Assembly (NCBI GenBank): GCA_020852815.1
Contig: JADZAN010000009.1
Location: forward strand, 124,001-188,000
Length of the DNA: 64,000 bases
Origin: Gemmatimonadaceae bacterium
GTDB taxonomy: Bacteria > Gemmatimonadota > Gemmatimonadetes > Gemmatimonadales > Gemmatimonadaceae
Reading direction: 5' to 3'
Each line of letters begins with the position of its first letter. Positions within the stretch are counted from its first letter, which is position 1. Positions 41,912 to 51,409 of the stretch are shown one piece after another. A program made the position numbers and the translations under genes. Below the pieces are notes generated by a model. It saw nothing but the letters and a program-made list of their open reading frames with translations, was not told where the DNA came from and made no database searches.

Positions 41912-42690
41912 CGATGCCCACCGCCGGCCAACTCGCCAGCTGGCTCGATGACGAGTTGTCGTCGCACGGCTTTCCCGACTATCCCGGGGCGCTCAACGGA
42001 CTTCAACTCGACCATGCCGGTCCGGTACGACGGATTGCCTCGGCGGTGGATTTTTCGCGTCGTACGATCGACGCGGCGATCGCGGCCGACGCCAACTTCC
42101 TCATCCTGCACCATGGGATGTTCTGGGGCGGCGCCCAACGCCTGGTCGGCACGCACTACGAGCGGCTCCAGCTTCTGATGTCGCACGACATCGCCGTGTA
42201 CGCGTCGCACCTCCCACTGGACGCACACCTCGTGCATGGCAACAACGCCGCGCTTGCCCGGGCGCTTGGTCTCGAACCCACCGATCGATTCGGTGCCTAC
42301 GAGGGGGTCCCCATCGGGGTCGCGGGGGAGAGTGACGTGGCGACGCAGGCGCTGCACGCGCGGGTGGAAGTCTTTGCGCGCTCGTTAGGCGGTGCGGCGC
42401 GCGCATCCGCCTGGAGCAACGAAGACCGGCGCACTGTGCGGTGGGCGGTGTTGACGGGCGCCGGCGCGGGATCGCGAGAGATTCGTGAGGCGCAACAGCG
42501 CGGCATCGATACACTCATCGTTGGCGAGGGGCCACACCACACCACGGTCGACGCCCCCGAAGCGGGGCTCGTGATCATCTACGCCGGCCACTATGCCACC
42601 GAGACGTTAGGCGTCAGGTCGCTCGCCGACACGGTGTGTGCCCGGTTCGACATTCCCGGCACCTTCCTGTACCTCCCCACCGGCTCGTGA
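41908..42690 (+). CDS. Nif3/DUF34 family protein (GTP cyclohydrolase I type 2-like)
   Basis: 260 residues from a GTG that overlaps the upstream stop (ATG 41914 is an alternative). Dimetal-site motifs: FLILHHGMFWGGAQRL (His-His), VYASHLPLDAHLVHGNN, and near the C-terminus IYAGHYATETLGVRSLAD. A Glu/His segment is in VGEGPHHTTVDAPEAG. The family is nearly universal yet its reaction is not settled; cyclohydrolase and metal-insertion roles have been suggested. Embedded between the binding protein and ATPase of an ABC cassette with 4-nt overlaps on both sides. Confidence 0.9.
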   Translation: MTMPTAGQLASWLDDELSSHGFPDYPGALNGLQLDHAGPVRRIASAVDFSRRTIDAAIAADANFLILHHGMFWGGAQRLVGTHYERLQLLMSHDIAVYASHLPLDAHLVHGNNAALARALGLEPTDRFGAYEGVPIGVAGESDVATQALHARVEVFARSLGGAARASAWSNEDRRTVRWAVLTGAGAGSREIREAQQRGIDTLIVGEGPHHTTVDAPEAGLVIIYAGHYATETLGVRSLADTVCARFDIPGTFLYLPTGS

Positions 42691-44138
42691 GGCCGGCGCT
42701 CGAGCTGGAGGCGATCCACAAGCGTTTCGGCGCGGTCGAGGCACTGGCGGGCGCGACGCTTCGCGTGCGGGAAGGAACGGTGCACGCGCTCCTGGGCGAG
42801 AACGGTGCCGGCAAGACCACGCTGATGCGCGCCGCGTACGGGATGCTGCGCCCCGATGCCGGGATGCTGCGCATCTTTGGGGATGCAACGCCACTGCGCT
42901 CCAGCGCCGATGCGATTGCCCGCGGCGTGGGCATGGTGCACCAGCACTTCACGCTCGTCCCCGCCATGACGGTTGCGGAGAACGTCGCGTTAGGCATGCG
43001 CGGGCGATTCGACCCGGGGCAGGCCGCCCAACGCGTTCGCGTCCTTGGGCAGCGCACGGGACTCGTCCTGGATCCTGCCGCCAAGGTGGCCGAACTCCCG
43101 GTGAGCGCGCAGCAACGCCTCGAGATCGTGAAGGCGCTGGCGCGCGAGGCGCGGCTCCTCGTTCTCGACGAACCAACCGCCGTCCTCGCCCCAGCGGAGG
43201 CCGAGGCCCTCATGCGCTGGGTGCGACGCTTTCGCGACGAGGGAAAGACGGTCGTTCTCATCACCCACAAGCTGCGCGAAGCGCTGGCCATCGCCGACGA
43301 CGTCACCGTTCTCCGCCGGGGCGCCACGGTGCTGACTGGTGCCGCGGCGGCGCTCGACGAACGGGCGCTTGTCGCCGCCCTGGTTGGAGCGGAGGGCGTC
43401 GATCCGAGCCCAGGCGGCGAGATTGTGTCACGCGCCGTGCCGGCGTCGGAGCCAATCGTCGTTGCCACGATGCGGCAGGTGCGCGTGCTGAACGAGCGCG
43501 GAAAGGAGGCACTTCGCGATGCGTCTCTCGACGTGCGACGTGGCGAGATCGTCGGCGTCGCCGCAGTCGAGGGGGCAGGGCAGCACGAGTTCCTGCGAGT
43601 GTTGGCAGGGCGAATGACTCCATCGAGCGGGACGGTGGCCCTTCCCGAGCGCCTCGCCTTCATCCCCGAGGACCGTCACCGGGACGCCATGGTGCTGGAC
43701 ATGACATTGGTAGAGAACCTGGCGTTGCGCGGCTTGTCGGAGCGACGGGGAGTGATCGGTTGGCCCGCTCTTGGTGTCGAGTGCGACCGACTACTGAGCG
43801 ACTACGACGTGCGTGCCACGAGCGGCGAGCTACTGGGACGCGAGCTTTCAGGGGGAAACCAGCAGAAGTTCATTCTGGGTCGCGAGCTCTCGGACGCCCC
43901 TCAACTGGTGGTCGCCGAGAATCCCACGAGAGGGTTGGACATCCGTGCGACGGCAGCAGTACAAGAGCAGTTACGGAACGCTCGTGCGACAGGATGTGCC
44001 GTCGTGATGTACTCGAGCGACCTCGATGAGGTGCTCGCACTCGCCGATCGAATCGTCGTGATTCACGCTGGTCGCGTCCGAACGCTCGAGGCGCCAACGC
44101 GCGAGGACGTCGCCAGGGCGATGCTCGGCGCCTCGTGA
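42687..44138 (+). CDS. Nucleoside-type ABC transporter ATPase (two domains)
   Basis: 483 residues from GTG 42687. The first domain: Walker A LLGENGAGKTTLMRA, Q-loop VGMVHQHFTLVPAMT, a weak signature LPVSAQQRLEIVKAL, and Walker B LLVLDEPTAVL. The second domain has a degenerate Walker A (GVAAVEGAGQHEFLRVL) but an intact signature, LSGGNQQKFILGREL. This asymmetric plan is normal for RbsA/NupA-type sugar and nucleoside importers. Its two permeases are at 45.9-47.9 kb. Confidence 0.92.
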   Translation: MRPALELEAIHKRFGAVEALAGATLRVREGTVHALLGENGAGKTTLMRAAYGMLRPDAGMLRIFGDATPLRSSADAIARGVGMVHQHFTLVPAMTVAENVALGMRGRFDPGQAAQRVRVLGQRTGLVLDPAAKVAELPVSAQQRLEIVKALAREARLLVLDEPTAVLAPAEAEALMRWVRRFRDEGKTVVLITHKLREALAIADDVTVLRRGATVLTGAAAALDERALVAALVGAEGVDPSPGGEIVSRAVPASEPIVVATMRQVRVLNERGKEALRDASLDVRRGEIVGVAAVEGAGQHEFLRVLAGRMTPSSGTVALPERLAFIPEDRHRDAMVLDMTLVENLALRGLSERRGVIGWPALGVECDRLLSDYDVRATSGELLGRELSGGNQQKFILGRELSDAPQLVVAENPTRGLDIRATAAVQEQLRNARATGCAVVMYSSDLDEVLALADRIVVIHAGRVRTLEAPTREDVARAMLGAS

Positions 44139-44181
44139 CGCCATCCCGCCCATCCGCCTGAGCACCCGACCGCGACAATCC

Positions 44182-45447
44182 GTGAGCGCCCGCTCGCCCT
44201 CCCCGGCGCACTCATCACCGAGAGTTACCGCTCAGATCGCGCTCCTCCTCGCGGCGGTGGTCCTCGGAATGTCACCCTGGTTCAGCGCCACGGTGGTCGC
44301 GCGGGCAATGGTTGGCGAATGGACGGCCTCGGCAGCGGGCCCCACCGGTGTCGGCGCCGGCGCCGCTGGAATCTGGCTGACCCTCGGCGTTCAAGTTGGT
44401 TTCGTCGCCGGATCCGTTTTGAGCGCCGCTACCCTGTTGGCCGATCGTCTTCGCCCGGCGCGCCTAGCGGGCTGGTGCTCGCTTGTCGCGGCGGTGGCGA
44501 CCGCCGCGCTCGCGCTGCCTGGGGTGCGATACGAGGGTGCCGTACTCCTCCGGGTGGTGGTCGGCGCTTCACTATCCGGTGTCTACCCGCCCGGGATCAA
44601 GCTCGCGGCGGGTTGGACGAACACCCGGCGCGGGACGGCAATCGGTGCCCTCGTAGGCGGGACGACCCTTGGCTCGGCGATGCCGCACCTGCTGGCGGTC
44701 GCCGTGCCCGCAAGCGCTTGGCGTAGCTTGGTAGTATTGGCGTCTGCCTGTGCCGTTGGCGGCGCATTGCTGTTTCTCTTCTTCGTTCGCGAAGGACCGT
44801 TCCAGTCTCCCTCCGCGCCTTTCGATCCTCGCGCCATTGGTGAGGTTTTCCGGAGCCGAGGCGCTCGCCTGGCGACGTTGGGCTACCTCGGTCACATGTG
44901 GGAGCTCTATGCCATGTGGAGCGCGATCGGACCCTTCTGGCAGGCGGCGGCAGTGCTCTACGCCCTCGGCTCGTGGGCGCCCCCGGTCATTGCCTTTGCG
45001 TCCATCAGTGCCGGCGCCATCGGGTCTGTCATCGCGGGACGTCTCGCCGACGCGGTGGACAGAAGCACCATCACGATCGTCGCCATGGCGATCAGCGCGA
45101 CGTGCGCGGTTGTGATCGGCCCTTCGCTCGGCGCGCCCATGTTGATCCCGATCCTCATCTCGATCGTGTGGGGCGCTGCCGTTGTCGCCGACTCGGCGCA
45201 GTTCTCTGCCGCCGTCACCGAGTTCTCTCCGGCGCGCTACGTGGGGACGGCCGTGACAGTACAGACCGCGACAGGATTCCTCCTGACCATGGTCACCATC
45301 CGGCTCGTCCCCATGTGGGCGCAGTCGTGGGGGTGGGAGCGTGCGTTCCTGCCACTCGCCCTCGGACCGATTCTTGGCATCGTGGCGATGGCAAGGTTGC
45401 GCCCTCTCGAGCGGCAGGCGAGGAAGGCGGGCGGGCGTGGCGTGTAG
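44182..45447 (+). CDS. Major facilitator superfamily transporter
   Basis: 421 residues from GTG 44182, with about 12 membrane segments. VVLGMSPWFSATVVARAMVGEW in helix 1, LRVVVGASLSGVYPPGIKLAAG in the central part of the first half, and GSVIAGRLADAVDRSTITI (the A-like loop of the second half) point to the CynX/NimT/NarK-like section of MFS. The substrate is unknown. It sits inside the nucleoside ABC cassette, 43 nt after the ATPase, so a related or overlapping substrate is plausible. Confidence 0.85.
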   Translation: MSARSPSPAHSSPRVTAQIALLLAAVVLGMSPWFSATVVARAMVGEWTASAAGPTGVGAGAAGIWLTLGVQVGFVAGSVLSAATLLADRLRPARLAGWCSLVAAVATAALALPGVRYEGAVLLRVVVGASLSGVYPPGIKLAAGWTNTRRGTAIGALVGGTTLGSAMPHLLAVAVPASAWRSLVVLASACAVGGALLFLFFVREGPFQSPSAPFDPRAIGEVFRSRGARLATLGYLGHMWELYAMWSAIGPFWQAAAVLYALGSWAPPVIAFASISAGAIGSVIAGRLADAVDRSTITIVAMAISATCAVVIGPSLGAPMLIPILISIVWGAAVVADSAQFSAAVTEFSPARYVGTAVTVQTATGFLLTMVTIRLVPMWAQSWGWERAFLPLALGPILGIVAMARLRPLERQARKAGGRGV

Positions 45448-45498
45448 TGAGACGTCCCCTTGGCTCGTCTACATGTCATACGAGTAATTTCCAGCGCC

Positions 45499-45921
45499 AT
45501 GTCCGTGCCGACGCCTCATTCACTACCATCGGTCGCGCACCCCAGCAAACGGGGAGCGCGCCGCATCAGGCCATGGATGATCCTCGTCGGGGTGAGCATC
45601 GGCTGGAAGGTGCTGGTCCTCACCCTTGGCGCTGCGGTGCCACGCTGGGTCATTGGCGACGGCCTGGACCTGGTCCCTGCCGGCTCGCGCGATTTTGCGC
45701 AGCAGGCCAAGGTGACCGCGCTCTCGCTGTGGGACCATCCCCTCGAGCGCCTCGGCCTCGTGCAGGCGCTGCGCGTGATGCGCGTCGACAGTACCGCCAG
45801 ATGCAACGGCGGCGCGGCGACGGTTCGTGCCTACACGTACTTTGCCATTCCATACTCCGAGGCACGCACGGTGTGTGACACCGGCGTCGTCGAGTACCGC
45901 ATCTTCCGGCGCCGCCCGTAG
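45499..45921 (+). CDS. Small single-pass membrane protein of unknown function
   Basis: 140 residues. Basic N-terminus (KRGARRIRP), one membrane helix (WMILVGVSIGWKVLVLTLGAAV), then an outside domain with two Cys (STARCNGGAATVRAYTYFAI and ARTVCDTGVVEYRIF) that could form a disulfide. No family recognised. One base separates its stop from the permease start, so it is translated within the ABC cassette. Confidence 0.7.
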   Translation: MSVPTPHSLPSVAHPSKRGARRIRPWMILVGVSIGWKVLVLTLGAAVPRWVIGDGLDLVPAGSRDFAQQAKVTALSLWDHPLERLGLVQALRVMRVDSTARCNGGAATVRAYTYFAIPYSEARTVCDTGVVEYRIFRRRP

Positions 45922-45922
45922 C

Positions 45923-46993
45923 ATGGCCGTCGCGACCCCGCGGCGCCTGCCGGCAATGGCCGGCACCATCGTCCTTGCCGCCGGGCTCGCCGCCGCCATC
46001 GTGGCGTTGCTTGCCATCGCCATTGCGGCTGGCGGCTTTGACGTACGGGCGGCGTTGTCCGCCCTCGTACGCGGTGCGGCCGGGAGTTCGTACGCGATCT
46101 TCTCGGCATCACTGGTGCGCGCCACTCCACTCATCCTCACAGGGCTGGCCGTTGCCATCGCCTTCCACGGTGGCATCCTGAACATCGGCGCCGAGGGGCA
46201 GCTACTGGCAGGAGCCGCCGCAGCAACCACGGTGGCGCTGGGAACCAGCCATGTTTTCGGCGCTGCCACGCTGCCCGTCGCGCTGGCAGCGGCTGCCGTG
46301 GCGGGGGCCGCGTGGGCGGCCATCCCGGCGTGGCTCAGGCGCCGATTCGGCGTGCTCGAGGTCATCAGCACGATCATGATGAACTTCGTCGCGCTCAACA
46401 CCGTGGGCTATCTCGTCCGTGGCCCGTTGCAGGAGCCGACGCGCATCTACCCGCAGTCGTCGTCCTTACCGGCGTGGGCGCAGCTCCCGATGCTCATCCC
46501 CGGCACGCGCCTCCACGTGGGCTTCGCGCTGGCCATCGTCGCGGCGCTCGCGAGCTGGTACGTCATATCCAACACCGCGGCTGGGTTCCGGCTTCGTGTC
46601 GTTGGGGCCAACGCGCACGCGGCCGCCAGCGCCGGGCGTGTCGACGTTCCGTCCGTTCGCTTTCGCGCCTTCCTGGTGAGCGGTGCATTGGCCGGGCTCG
46701 CGGGGGGCGTGGAGCTGACCGGGGTCACGTACGCCCTCTACGAGAACATTTCGCCGGGATACGGCTACACCGCGATTGCCGTGGCCCTGCTCGCCGGGCT
46801 GCATCCGGGGCTCGTCGTGGCAAGCGGCGCCTTCCTTGGTGCGCTCGAAGCGGGTGCGGCGGCCATGCAGCGCGAGGCCGGGGTGCCGCTCGTCCTGGTC
46901 AGCGTCGTGGAGGCGCTCATCATCCTGGCCATCGTTGGGGCACGCGCCGCGCTCGCGCGTCGCGCCACGCGTCCCGCCGAGGTAGGCGCATGA
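45923..46993 (+). CDS. Nucleoside-type ABC transporter permease 1
   Basis: 356 residues with 8-10 membrane segments. Family segments are SLVRATPLILTGLAVAIAFHGGILNIGAEGQLLAGA, FGVLEVISTIMMNFVALNTVGYLVRGPLQE, FRLRVVGANAHAAASAGRVDV (cytoplasmic coupling loop), and SPGYGYTAIAVALLAGLHP. These match the YufP/NupP-like BPD_transp_2 permeases of BMP-dependent nucleoside importers. The ATGA overlap with permease 2 suggests a heterodimer. Confidence 0.92.
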   Translation: MAVATPRRLPAMAGTIVLAAGLAAAIVALLAIAIAAGGFDVRAALSALVRGAAGSSYAIFSASLVRATPLILTGLAVAIAFHGGILNIGAEGQLLAGAAAATTVALGTSHVFGAATLPVALAAAAVAGAAWAAIPAWLRRRFGVLEVISTIMMNFVALNTVGYLVRGPLQEPTRIYPQSSSLPAWAQLPMLIPGTRLHVGFALAIVAALASWYVISNTAAGFRLRVVGANAHAAASAGRVDVPSVRFRAFLVSGALAGLAGGVELTGVTYALYENISPGYGYTAIAVALLAGLHPGLVVASGAFLGALEAGAAAMQREAGVPLVLVSVVEALIILAIVGARAALARRATRPAEVGA

Positions 46994-47910
46994 GCGACTC
47001 GCTCGCGCCGTTCCTCGAGGCGACCGTGCGCACCGCAACGCCCCTCGCGCTCGCCGCCCTGGGCGAGGCGATCTCCGAGCGCGCCGGCGTGATCAACGTG
47101 GGGCTGGAGGGGGTCATCATCGCCGGCTGCTTTGGTGCCGTGTTGGGCGCCAGCACGGGGAGTGTCAGCGCCGGCGTTGCGGGAGGAGTCGCCGCCGGCA
47201 TGCTCGTCTCACTCGTCTTCGCTGCCTTCGTGGCGTGGCTGCGCACGGACCAGATCATCACCGGCACCGCGCTCACGTTAGGCGCCCTGGGACTCACGGG
47301 GACGCTGTATCGCGCCGTCTTCGGGACCACAGGCGCCGCGTTGACCATCCCCACCATGCGCCCCCTGGCGATTCCCGGTCTCTCCCGTATCCCCGTGGTA
47401 GGCGAGGCGCTCTTTCAGCAGGCGCCCGTCACGTACGCGCTGTACGCATTGGTGGCGGGCGTCTGGTGGTTCCTGTATCGCACGCACGCTGGACTGGCGG
47501 TGCGCGCCGTGGGCGAGCACTCCGACGCAGCGGAGGCCGCCGGCATTCGACCGGCCCGCGTACAGGGGCTGGCGGTGCTGGCCGCCGGCGCGTTAGGCGG
47601 ACTGGCCGGCGCATCGCTGGTGCTGGCGCAGGTCGGGACGTTCACCGAGGGGATGTCGGCCGGTCGCGGCTTCATCGCCATTGCGATCGTCGCGCTCGGT
47701 CGCTGGCGCCCGGTTGGCGTGGCACTCGCCGCACTCCTCTTCGGGGCGGCGACGGCGCTGCAGTTTCTCTTCCAGTCGACCGGGAGCCAGCTGCCGTACC
47801 AGCTCTTCCTCGCGTTCCCGTACGTCCTCACGCTGGTGGTGCTCGCGGCCGGGACATCGCGCGCTCGGGCACCCGCGGCGCTGGGACGGCGCGAGCTGCG
47901 CGTATTCTGA
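46990..47910 (+). CDS. Nucleoside-type ABC transporter permease 2
   Basis: 306 residues, about eight membrane segments. Characteristic parts are TPLALAALGEAISERAGVINVGLEGVIIAG, DQIITGTALTLGALGLTGTLYR, LAVRAVGEHSDAAEAAGIRPARVQ (coupling loop) and SAGRGFIAIAIVALGRWRP. Pairs with permease 1 (4-nt overlap), the ATPase at 42.7 kb and the binding protein at 40.9 kb. Confidence 0.92.
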   Translation: MSDSLAPFLEATVRTATPLALAALGEAISERAGVINVGLEGVIIAGCFGAVLGASTGSVSAGVAGGVAAGMLVSLVFAAFVAWLRTDQIITGTALTLGALGLTGTLYRAVFGTTGAALTIPTMRPLAIPGLSRIPVVGEALFQQAPVTYALYALVAGVWWFLYRTHAGLAVRAVGEHSDAAEAAGIRPARVQGLAVLAAGALGGLAGASLVLAQVGTFTEGMSAGRGFIAIAIVALGRWRPVGVALAALLFGAATALQFLFQSTGSQLPYQLFLAFPYVLTLVVLAAGTSRARAPAALGRRELRVF

Positions 47911-47915
47911 CAGCG

Positions 47916-48815
47916 ATGTTCGCGTTGGTTGCCGTCCTCTCGGTCGTCGCCGCGCTCGTCGTGGCGGGCGTTGCCTATCATGCGATCGTCGTGGCGCCGG
48001 GCGACCTGCGCCTGGTATTCAGGGAGTTCACCATCGACGCTCTCGCGCCATCGTTCGACGGGTATCGCATCGCCATACTCAGCGACTTCCACCACGGTCC
48101 GCAGCAGCCGCGGGCGCGCGCCGCGCGTGCGGTCGCATTCGCCAACTCACAGTCGCCCGACCTCGTGGCACTGCTTGGCGACTACGGCACGTCCGAGGGA
48201 TTCCTGCGCTCGTGGTGGCGTCGATCGTACCTGCGCATGCATGCCGAGCTGTCACCGGTCCTCACGGGGCTGCGCGCACGCGACGGCATCGTGGCGGTGA
48301 TCGGCAACCATGACCACTATGGCGGCGCCGATGAGACGGAGCGCTGGCTCGACTCGCTCGGCATTCGCGTCCTGCGTGACGCGCGCGCCGAGCTGCGCCA
48401 CGACGACGGTGCGTTGCACCTGGTGGGGATCCACGACTTCTGGGAGGGGGATGTCACCGACGCGTCCGTTGCCGCGCTCGTGGACAGCGACACGCCTACC
48501 ATCGTCCTCTCCCATCACCCGGACGCGCTGCCGCACTGCGCGCACCCCGGTGTGGCGCTCGTGCTGTCCGGGCACACGCATGGCGGACAGGTGGTGCTGC
48601 CGTTCATCGGGGCACCCGTTACCCGATCGGTGATCTGCACGCGTCATCATGCGTCGGGATGGATCCCCAATCCCTGGGTACCGATGCTCGTGTCGAGCGG
48701 CGTCGGCGCCCAGATCCCGCTGCGCTTCGGCACCCGGCCAGAAGTCGTGATCCTCACGCTGCGCGCGGGGCAGGGCGCCGCCGCCGGAAAACCCCGCGAC
48801 GCGTCGTCCGCCTAA
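47916..48815 (+). CDS. Membrane-anchored metallophosphoesterase (YaeI-like)
   Basis: 299 residues. An N-terminal helix (ALVAVLSVVAALVVAGVAYHAIV) anchors a calcineurin-type domain with the dimetal motifs IAILSDFHHG (D-x-H), VALLGDYGTSEG (GD), VAVIGNHDHYGGADE (GNHD), TIVLSHHPD and LVLSGHTHGGQV (GHTHGG). Some relatives cleave UDP-2,3-diacylglucosamine or phosphodiesters; the substrate is open. It starts 5 nt after permease 2 and ends overlapping the opposing lipoprotein gene by 4 nt. Nucleotide hydrolysis feeding the nucleoside importer is one possibility. Confidence 0.88.
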   Translation: MFALVAVLSVVAALVVAGVAYHAIVVAPGDLRLVFREFTIDALAPSFDGYRIAILSDFHHGPQQPRARAARAVAFANSQSPDLVALLGDYGTSEGFLRSWWRRSYLRMHAELSPVLTGLRARDGIVAVIGNHDHYGGADETERWLDSLGIRVLRDARAELRHDDGALHLVGIHDFWEGDVTDASVAALVDSDTPTIVLSHHPDALPHCAHPGVALVLSGHTHGGQVVLPFIGAPVTRSVICTRHHASGWIPNPWVPMLVSSGVGAQIPLRFGTRPEVVILTLRAGQGAAAGKPRDASSA

Positions 48816-49849
48816 CAGCCCACGTACGGGCTGGTCCAGCGCAGGCGCCAGCGGCGCGAGCCGGTACGCTCGAGGAGCGCGTACACCACCCCGTCACCCA
48901 CGTAGCGCGCCAGCAGGACCACGGCATCGCGCGTGGGTGCATAACGCCCGATGGCGAGCAACTCGCTCGATTCGAGGACCTCCTCTCCGCCAGCGGCACG
49001 CTCGCTGTATGAGACGTCCCAGCGCCCACGGCTCAGGGAGTCGCGTTCCGCCACCACGAGGAGGTGCTCCTGCGTGGGATTCGCTTCCTGGTTGAGCGTG
49101 CGCAGGACCTCGGCGACCAACCCTTCCACCCCGGGTGCGAGGGCGAAGCGATAGGCGCGCCGCACCTGGTAGGGAATGCCACGCAGCGACGAGACCGTGT
49201 CGTTAGGCAGCCCGGAGGCCAGACGCGCCACCTCCATGGCCAGGCGCGACGAGTCCGCGGATGGGAGCGCCGCAATGGAATCGTAGGCGATGGGAATCAA
49301 GCGCCCGTGCTGGAAGCCGACGACCCAGGAGCGTGACGCGGTGTCGGCACCAACGTCCGACAGCTGCACCAGCGGCCAGCTCGAGCACTCCTCCGGTGCG
49401 TCGGGCGGGACGATGCTCGTCACCGTCACCTGGCCCACGATGCGCCCGTTGGCCAGCAAGTCGAAGGCGCCGCCCCGGTACGGCTGGGGATCGAGTCGCG
49501 TCGACTCCACCTCGGCGTCGCTGGCGAGTGCCGGGAAGATGACGGCCGCCGTGGTTGCATTGGGGCCTGTCGTGAGGAAGACGGCCCCTCCCGCCGAGTC
49601 CCACGGCGCGTCGACTACCGGTGGCGGAGTGACACCCGCCTGAGGTGGCGGGGGGGGCACGGTCGCCGTATCGTTGCCCGGCGCCGGCACCGGCTTGTCG
49701 CACGCAGCGACCAGCAGGAGCAACGACAGGAACAACGCGGGGAGCAACGACAGCGCACCAACAACCGCACCGCCCCCCGCACCGCCGGCCGCACGACGCG
49801 CCGTCGGACGTTGTCCCGGTATCACGCTCCGCACCACGCGACGCAGCAT
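48812..49849 (-). CDS. Hypothetical lipoprotein
   Basis: 345 residues. A basic/Ala-Gly-rich N-terminus of about 30 residues precedes the hydrophobic core LLPALFLSLLLLVAACDKP, with lipobox VAAC. A Pro-rich linker (TATVPPPPPQAGVTPPPVVD) follows. The rest is a globular domain with repeated beta patterns (AAVIFPALASDAEVESTRLD, GRIVGQVTVTSIVPP). No family recognised. The start may be internal, given the long N-region before the signal helix. Confidence 0.7.
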   Translation of the reverse strand: MLRRVVRSVIPGQRPTARRAAGGAGGGAVVGALSLLPALFLSLLLLVAACDKPVPAPGNDTATVPPPPPQAGVTPPPVVDAPWDSAGGAVFLTTGPNATTAAVIFPALASDAEVESTRLDPQPYRGGAFDLLANGRIVGQVTVTSIVPPDAPEECSSWPLVQLSDVGADTASRSWVVGFQHGRLIPIAYDSIAALPSADSSRLAMEVARLASGLPNDTVSSLRGIPYQVRRAYRFALAPGVEGLVAEVLRTLNQEANPTQEHLLVVAERDSLSRGRWDVSYSERAAGGEEVLESSELLAIGRYAPTRDAVVLLARYVGDGVVYALLERTGSRRWRLRWTSPYVGC

Positions 49850-49938
49850 GCAACCAAATCTGTGCGGTGCCGGAAGCGCGTCAACCAAGTACGTCCGGAA
49901 TTGCAGGCGCGCACCAGGATTGCCACCCCCCTCACGCC

Positions 49939-51366
49939 ATGACGCCTGACGACAACACGGTCGCCGCGCCCGCCAGTCCGGCGCCCGCCACTTCGCCCCC
50001 CCCGTCCCGGCGTTCGTGGCTCGCCAAGGTCGGGCTCGATCGCCCGGACCTGCGTGCCTGGGCCATGTACGACTGGGCCGTGTCGTCGTTCCAGACCACC
50101 ATCCAGGTGGCGGTCTTCCAGATCTACTTCGTGAGCGTTGCCGCGGCAGACCTTCCGGGGAGTCGCGGGACACAGGCCTGGGCGAACGCCAACACCATTG
50201 CCTCTATCCTGGTCGCCATCGTGTCGCCGGTGCTTGGCGCGATCTCGGACGTGGCGGCGGCCAAGAAGCGCATGCTGGCGATCTTCATGCTGCTCGGCGT
50301 TGCGGCATGCGGCGGGATGTACTTCATCCAGCGCGGCGACTACGTGCTCGCGTCCACGCTCTACATCCTCGCAACCGTCGGGGCCACGGCGAGCGTGGTC
50401 TTCTACGAGGCGCTCCTCCCGCACCTGAGCCGCCCCGAGGAGATGGACCGCGTGTCGAGCGCCGGCTACGCGTTAGGCTATGTGGGGGGCGGCGTCCTGC
50501 TCGCGCTCAACCTTGCCTGGATCCTGGCCCCGCAGGCCTTCGACCTCCCGCACGGCGACGCTGCCTCGCCGGAGCAAAAGACGCTGCCGGCGCGCCTCGC
50601 CTTCGTCTCCGTGGCGGTGTGGTGGTTCGTCTTCTCGTTGCCCATTCTGCGCCGTGTGCGCGAGCCGGCGCGCACCATGGAGCCCGATGAGGCCAGCACG
50701 GGGATCAACCTCTTCGTCACGCCATTCCGCCGCATGGGGGAAACGGTGCGCGAGCTGCGCACCTTCAAACACGCTTTCCTGATGTTGCTGGCCTTCCTGG
50801 TCTACAACGACGGGATCCAGACCATCATTCGCATGGCCACTGCGTACGGCACGGAGTTGGGGATTCCGTCCAGCGCGCTCACGATTGCCATCCTCATCGT
50901 GCAGTTCGTGGGCATCCCGTTCGCCTTCCTCTTCGGGATGCTCGCGGATCGCATCGGCGCCAAGCAATCGGTCTTCCTGGGATTGCTGGCCTACGCGGCC
51001 ATCAGCGTCACCGGCTATTACATGAAGACCGCGCGCGACTTCTACATGCTCGCCTTCCTGGTGGGGATGGTGCAGGGTGGCACGCAGGCGCTGTCACGGT
51101 CGCTGTTCGCGTCGCTGATTCCGGCGCACAAGTCGGGGGAGTTCTTCGGCTTCTACTCCGTGTTCGAGAAGTTCTCGTCCATCTTTGGCCCGCTCCTCTT
51201 CTCGATCACCATCGCCATGACCGGGAGCAGCCGCAACGCGATACTGGGCGTCATCATCTTCTTTGCCGTGGGCGCGGCCATCCTCGCCCGCGTCAACGTG
51301 GCCGAGGGGCGCCAGATGGCGCGCGACGCCGAGCGCGACCTCGTGCGCGTGAACGGCGCCGGCTGA
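49939..51366 (+). CDS. UMF1/Atg22-type MFS transporter
   Basis: 475 residues, 12 membrane segments. The family start is DLRAWAMYDWAVSSFQTTIQVAVFQIYF, followed by ILVAIVSPVLGAISDVAAAKKRML (A-loop), FYEALLPHLSRPEEMDRVSSAGYALGYVGGG, VYNDGIQTIIRMATAYGTELG and the late VQGGTQALSRSLFASLIPAHKSGEFFGFY. This matches bacterial relatives of yeast Atg22, inferred to export amino acids or other metabolites. It precedes the acyltransferase by 43 nt. Confidence 0.9.
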   Translation: MTPDDNTVAAPASPAPATSPPPSRRSWLAKVGLDRPDLRAWAMYDWAVSSFQTTIQVAVFQIYFVSVAAADLPGSRGTQAWANANTIASILVAIVSPVLGAISDVAAAKKRMLAIFMLLGVAACGGMYFIQRGDYVLASTLYILATVGATASVVFYEALLPHLSRPEEMDRVSSAGYALGYVGGGVLLALNLAWILAPQAFDLPHGDAASPEQKTLPARLAFVSVAVWWFVFSLPILRRVREPARTMEPDEASTGINLFVTPFRRMGETVRELRTFKHAFLMLLAFLVYNDGIQTIIRMATAYGTELGIPSSALTIAILIVQFVGIPFAFLFGMLADRIGAKQSVFLGLLAYAAISVTGYYMKTARDFYMLAFLVGMVQGGTQALSRSLFASLIPAHKSGEFFGFYSVFEKFSSIFGPLLFSITIAMTGSSRNAILGVIIFFAVGAAILARVNVAEGRQMARDAERDLVRVNGAG

Positions 51367-51409
51367 GGATGCGCCCATCGCCGCCTAACGACACCGACCG
51401 AACGAGCGG

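Noticed and set aside
48777-48815. The metallophosphoesterase stop and opposing stop as a terminator
   Set aside because: Only a 4-nt tail-to-tail overlap; no inverted repeat or U-run was found.
49204-49209. All TTAGGC occurrences as rare-codon regulation (bldA-like TTA control)
   Set aside because: Many occurrences are antisense, out of frame, over stop codons or intergenic, and the in-frame ones fall in housekeeping genes such as hisD, hisA and polA; a codon-based switch does not fit.
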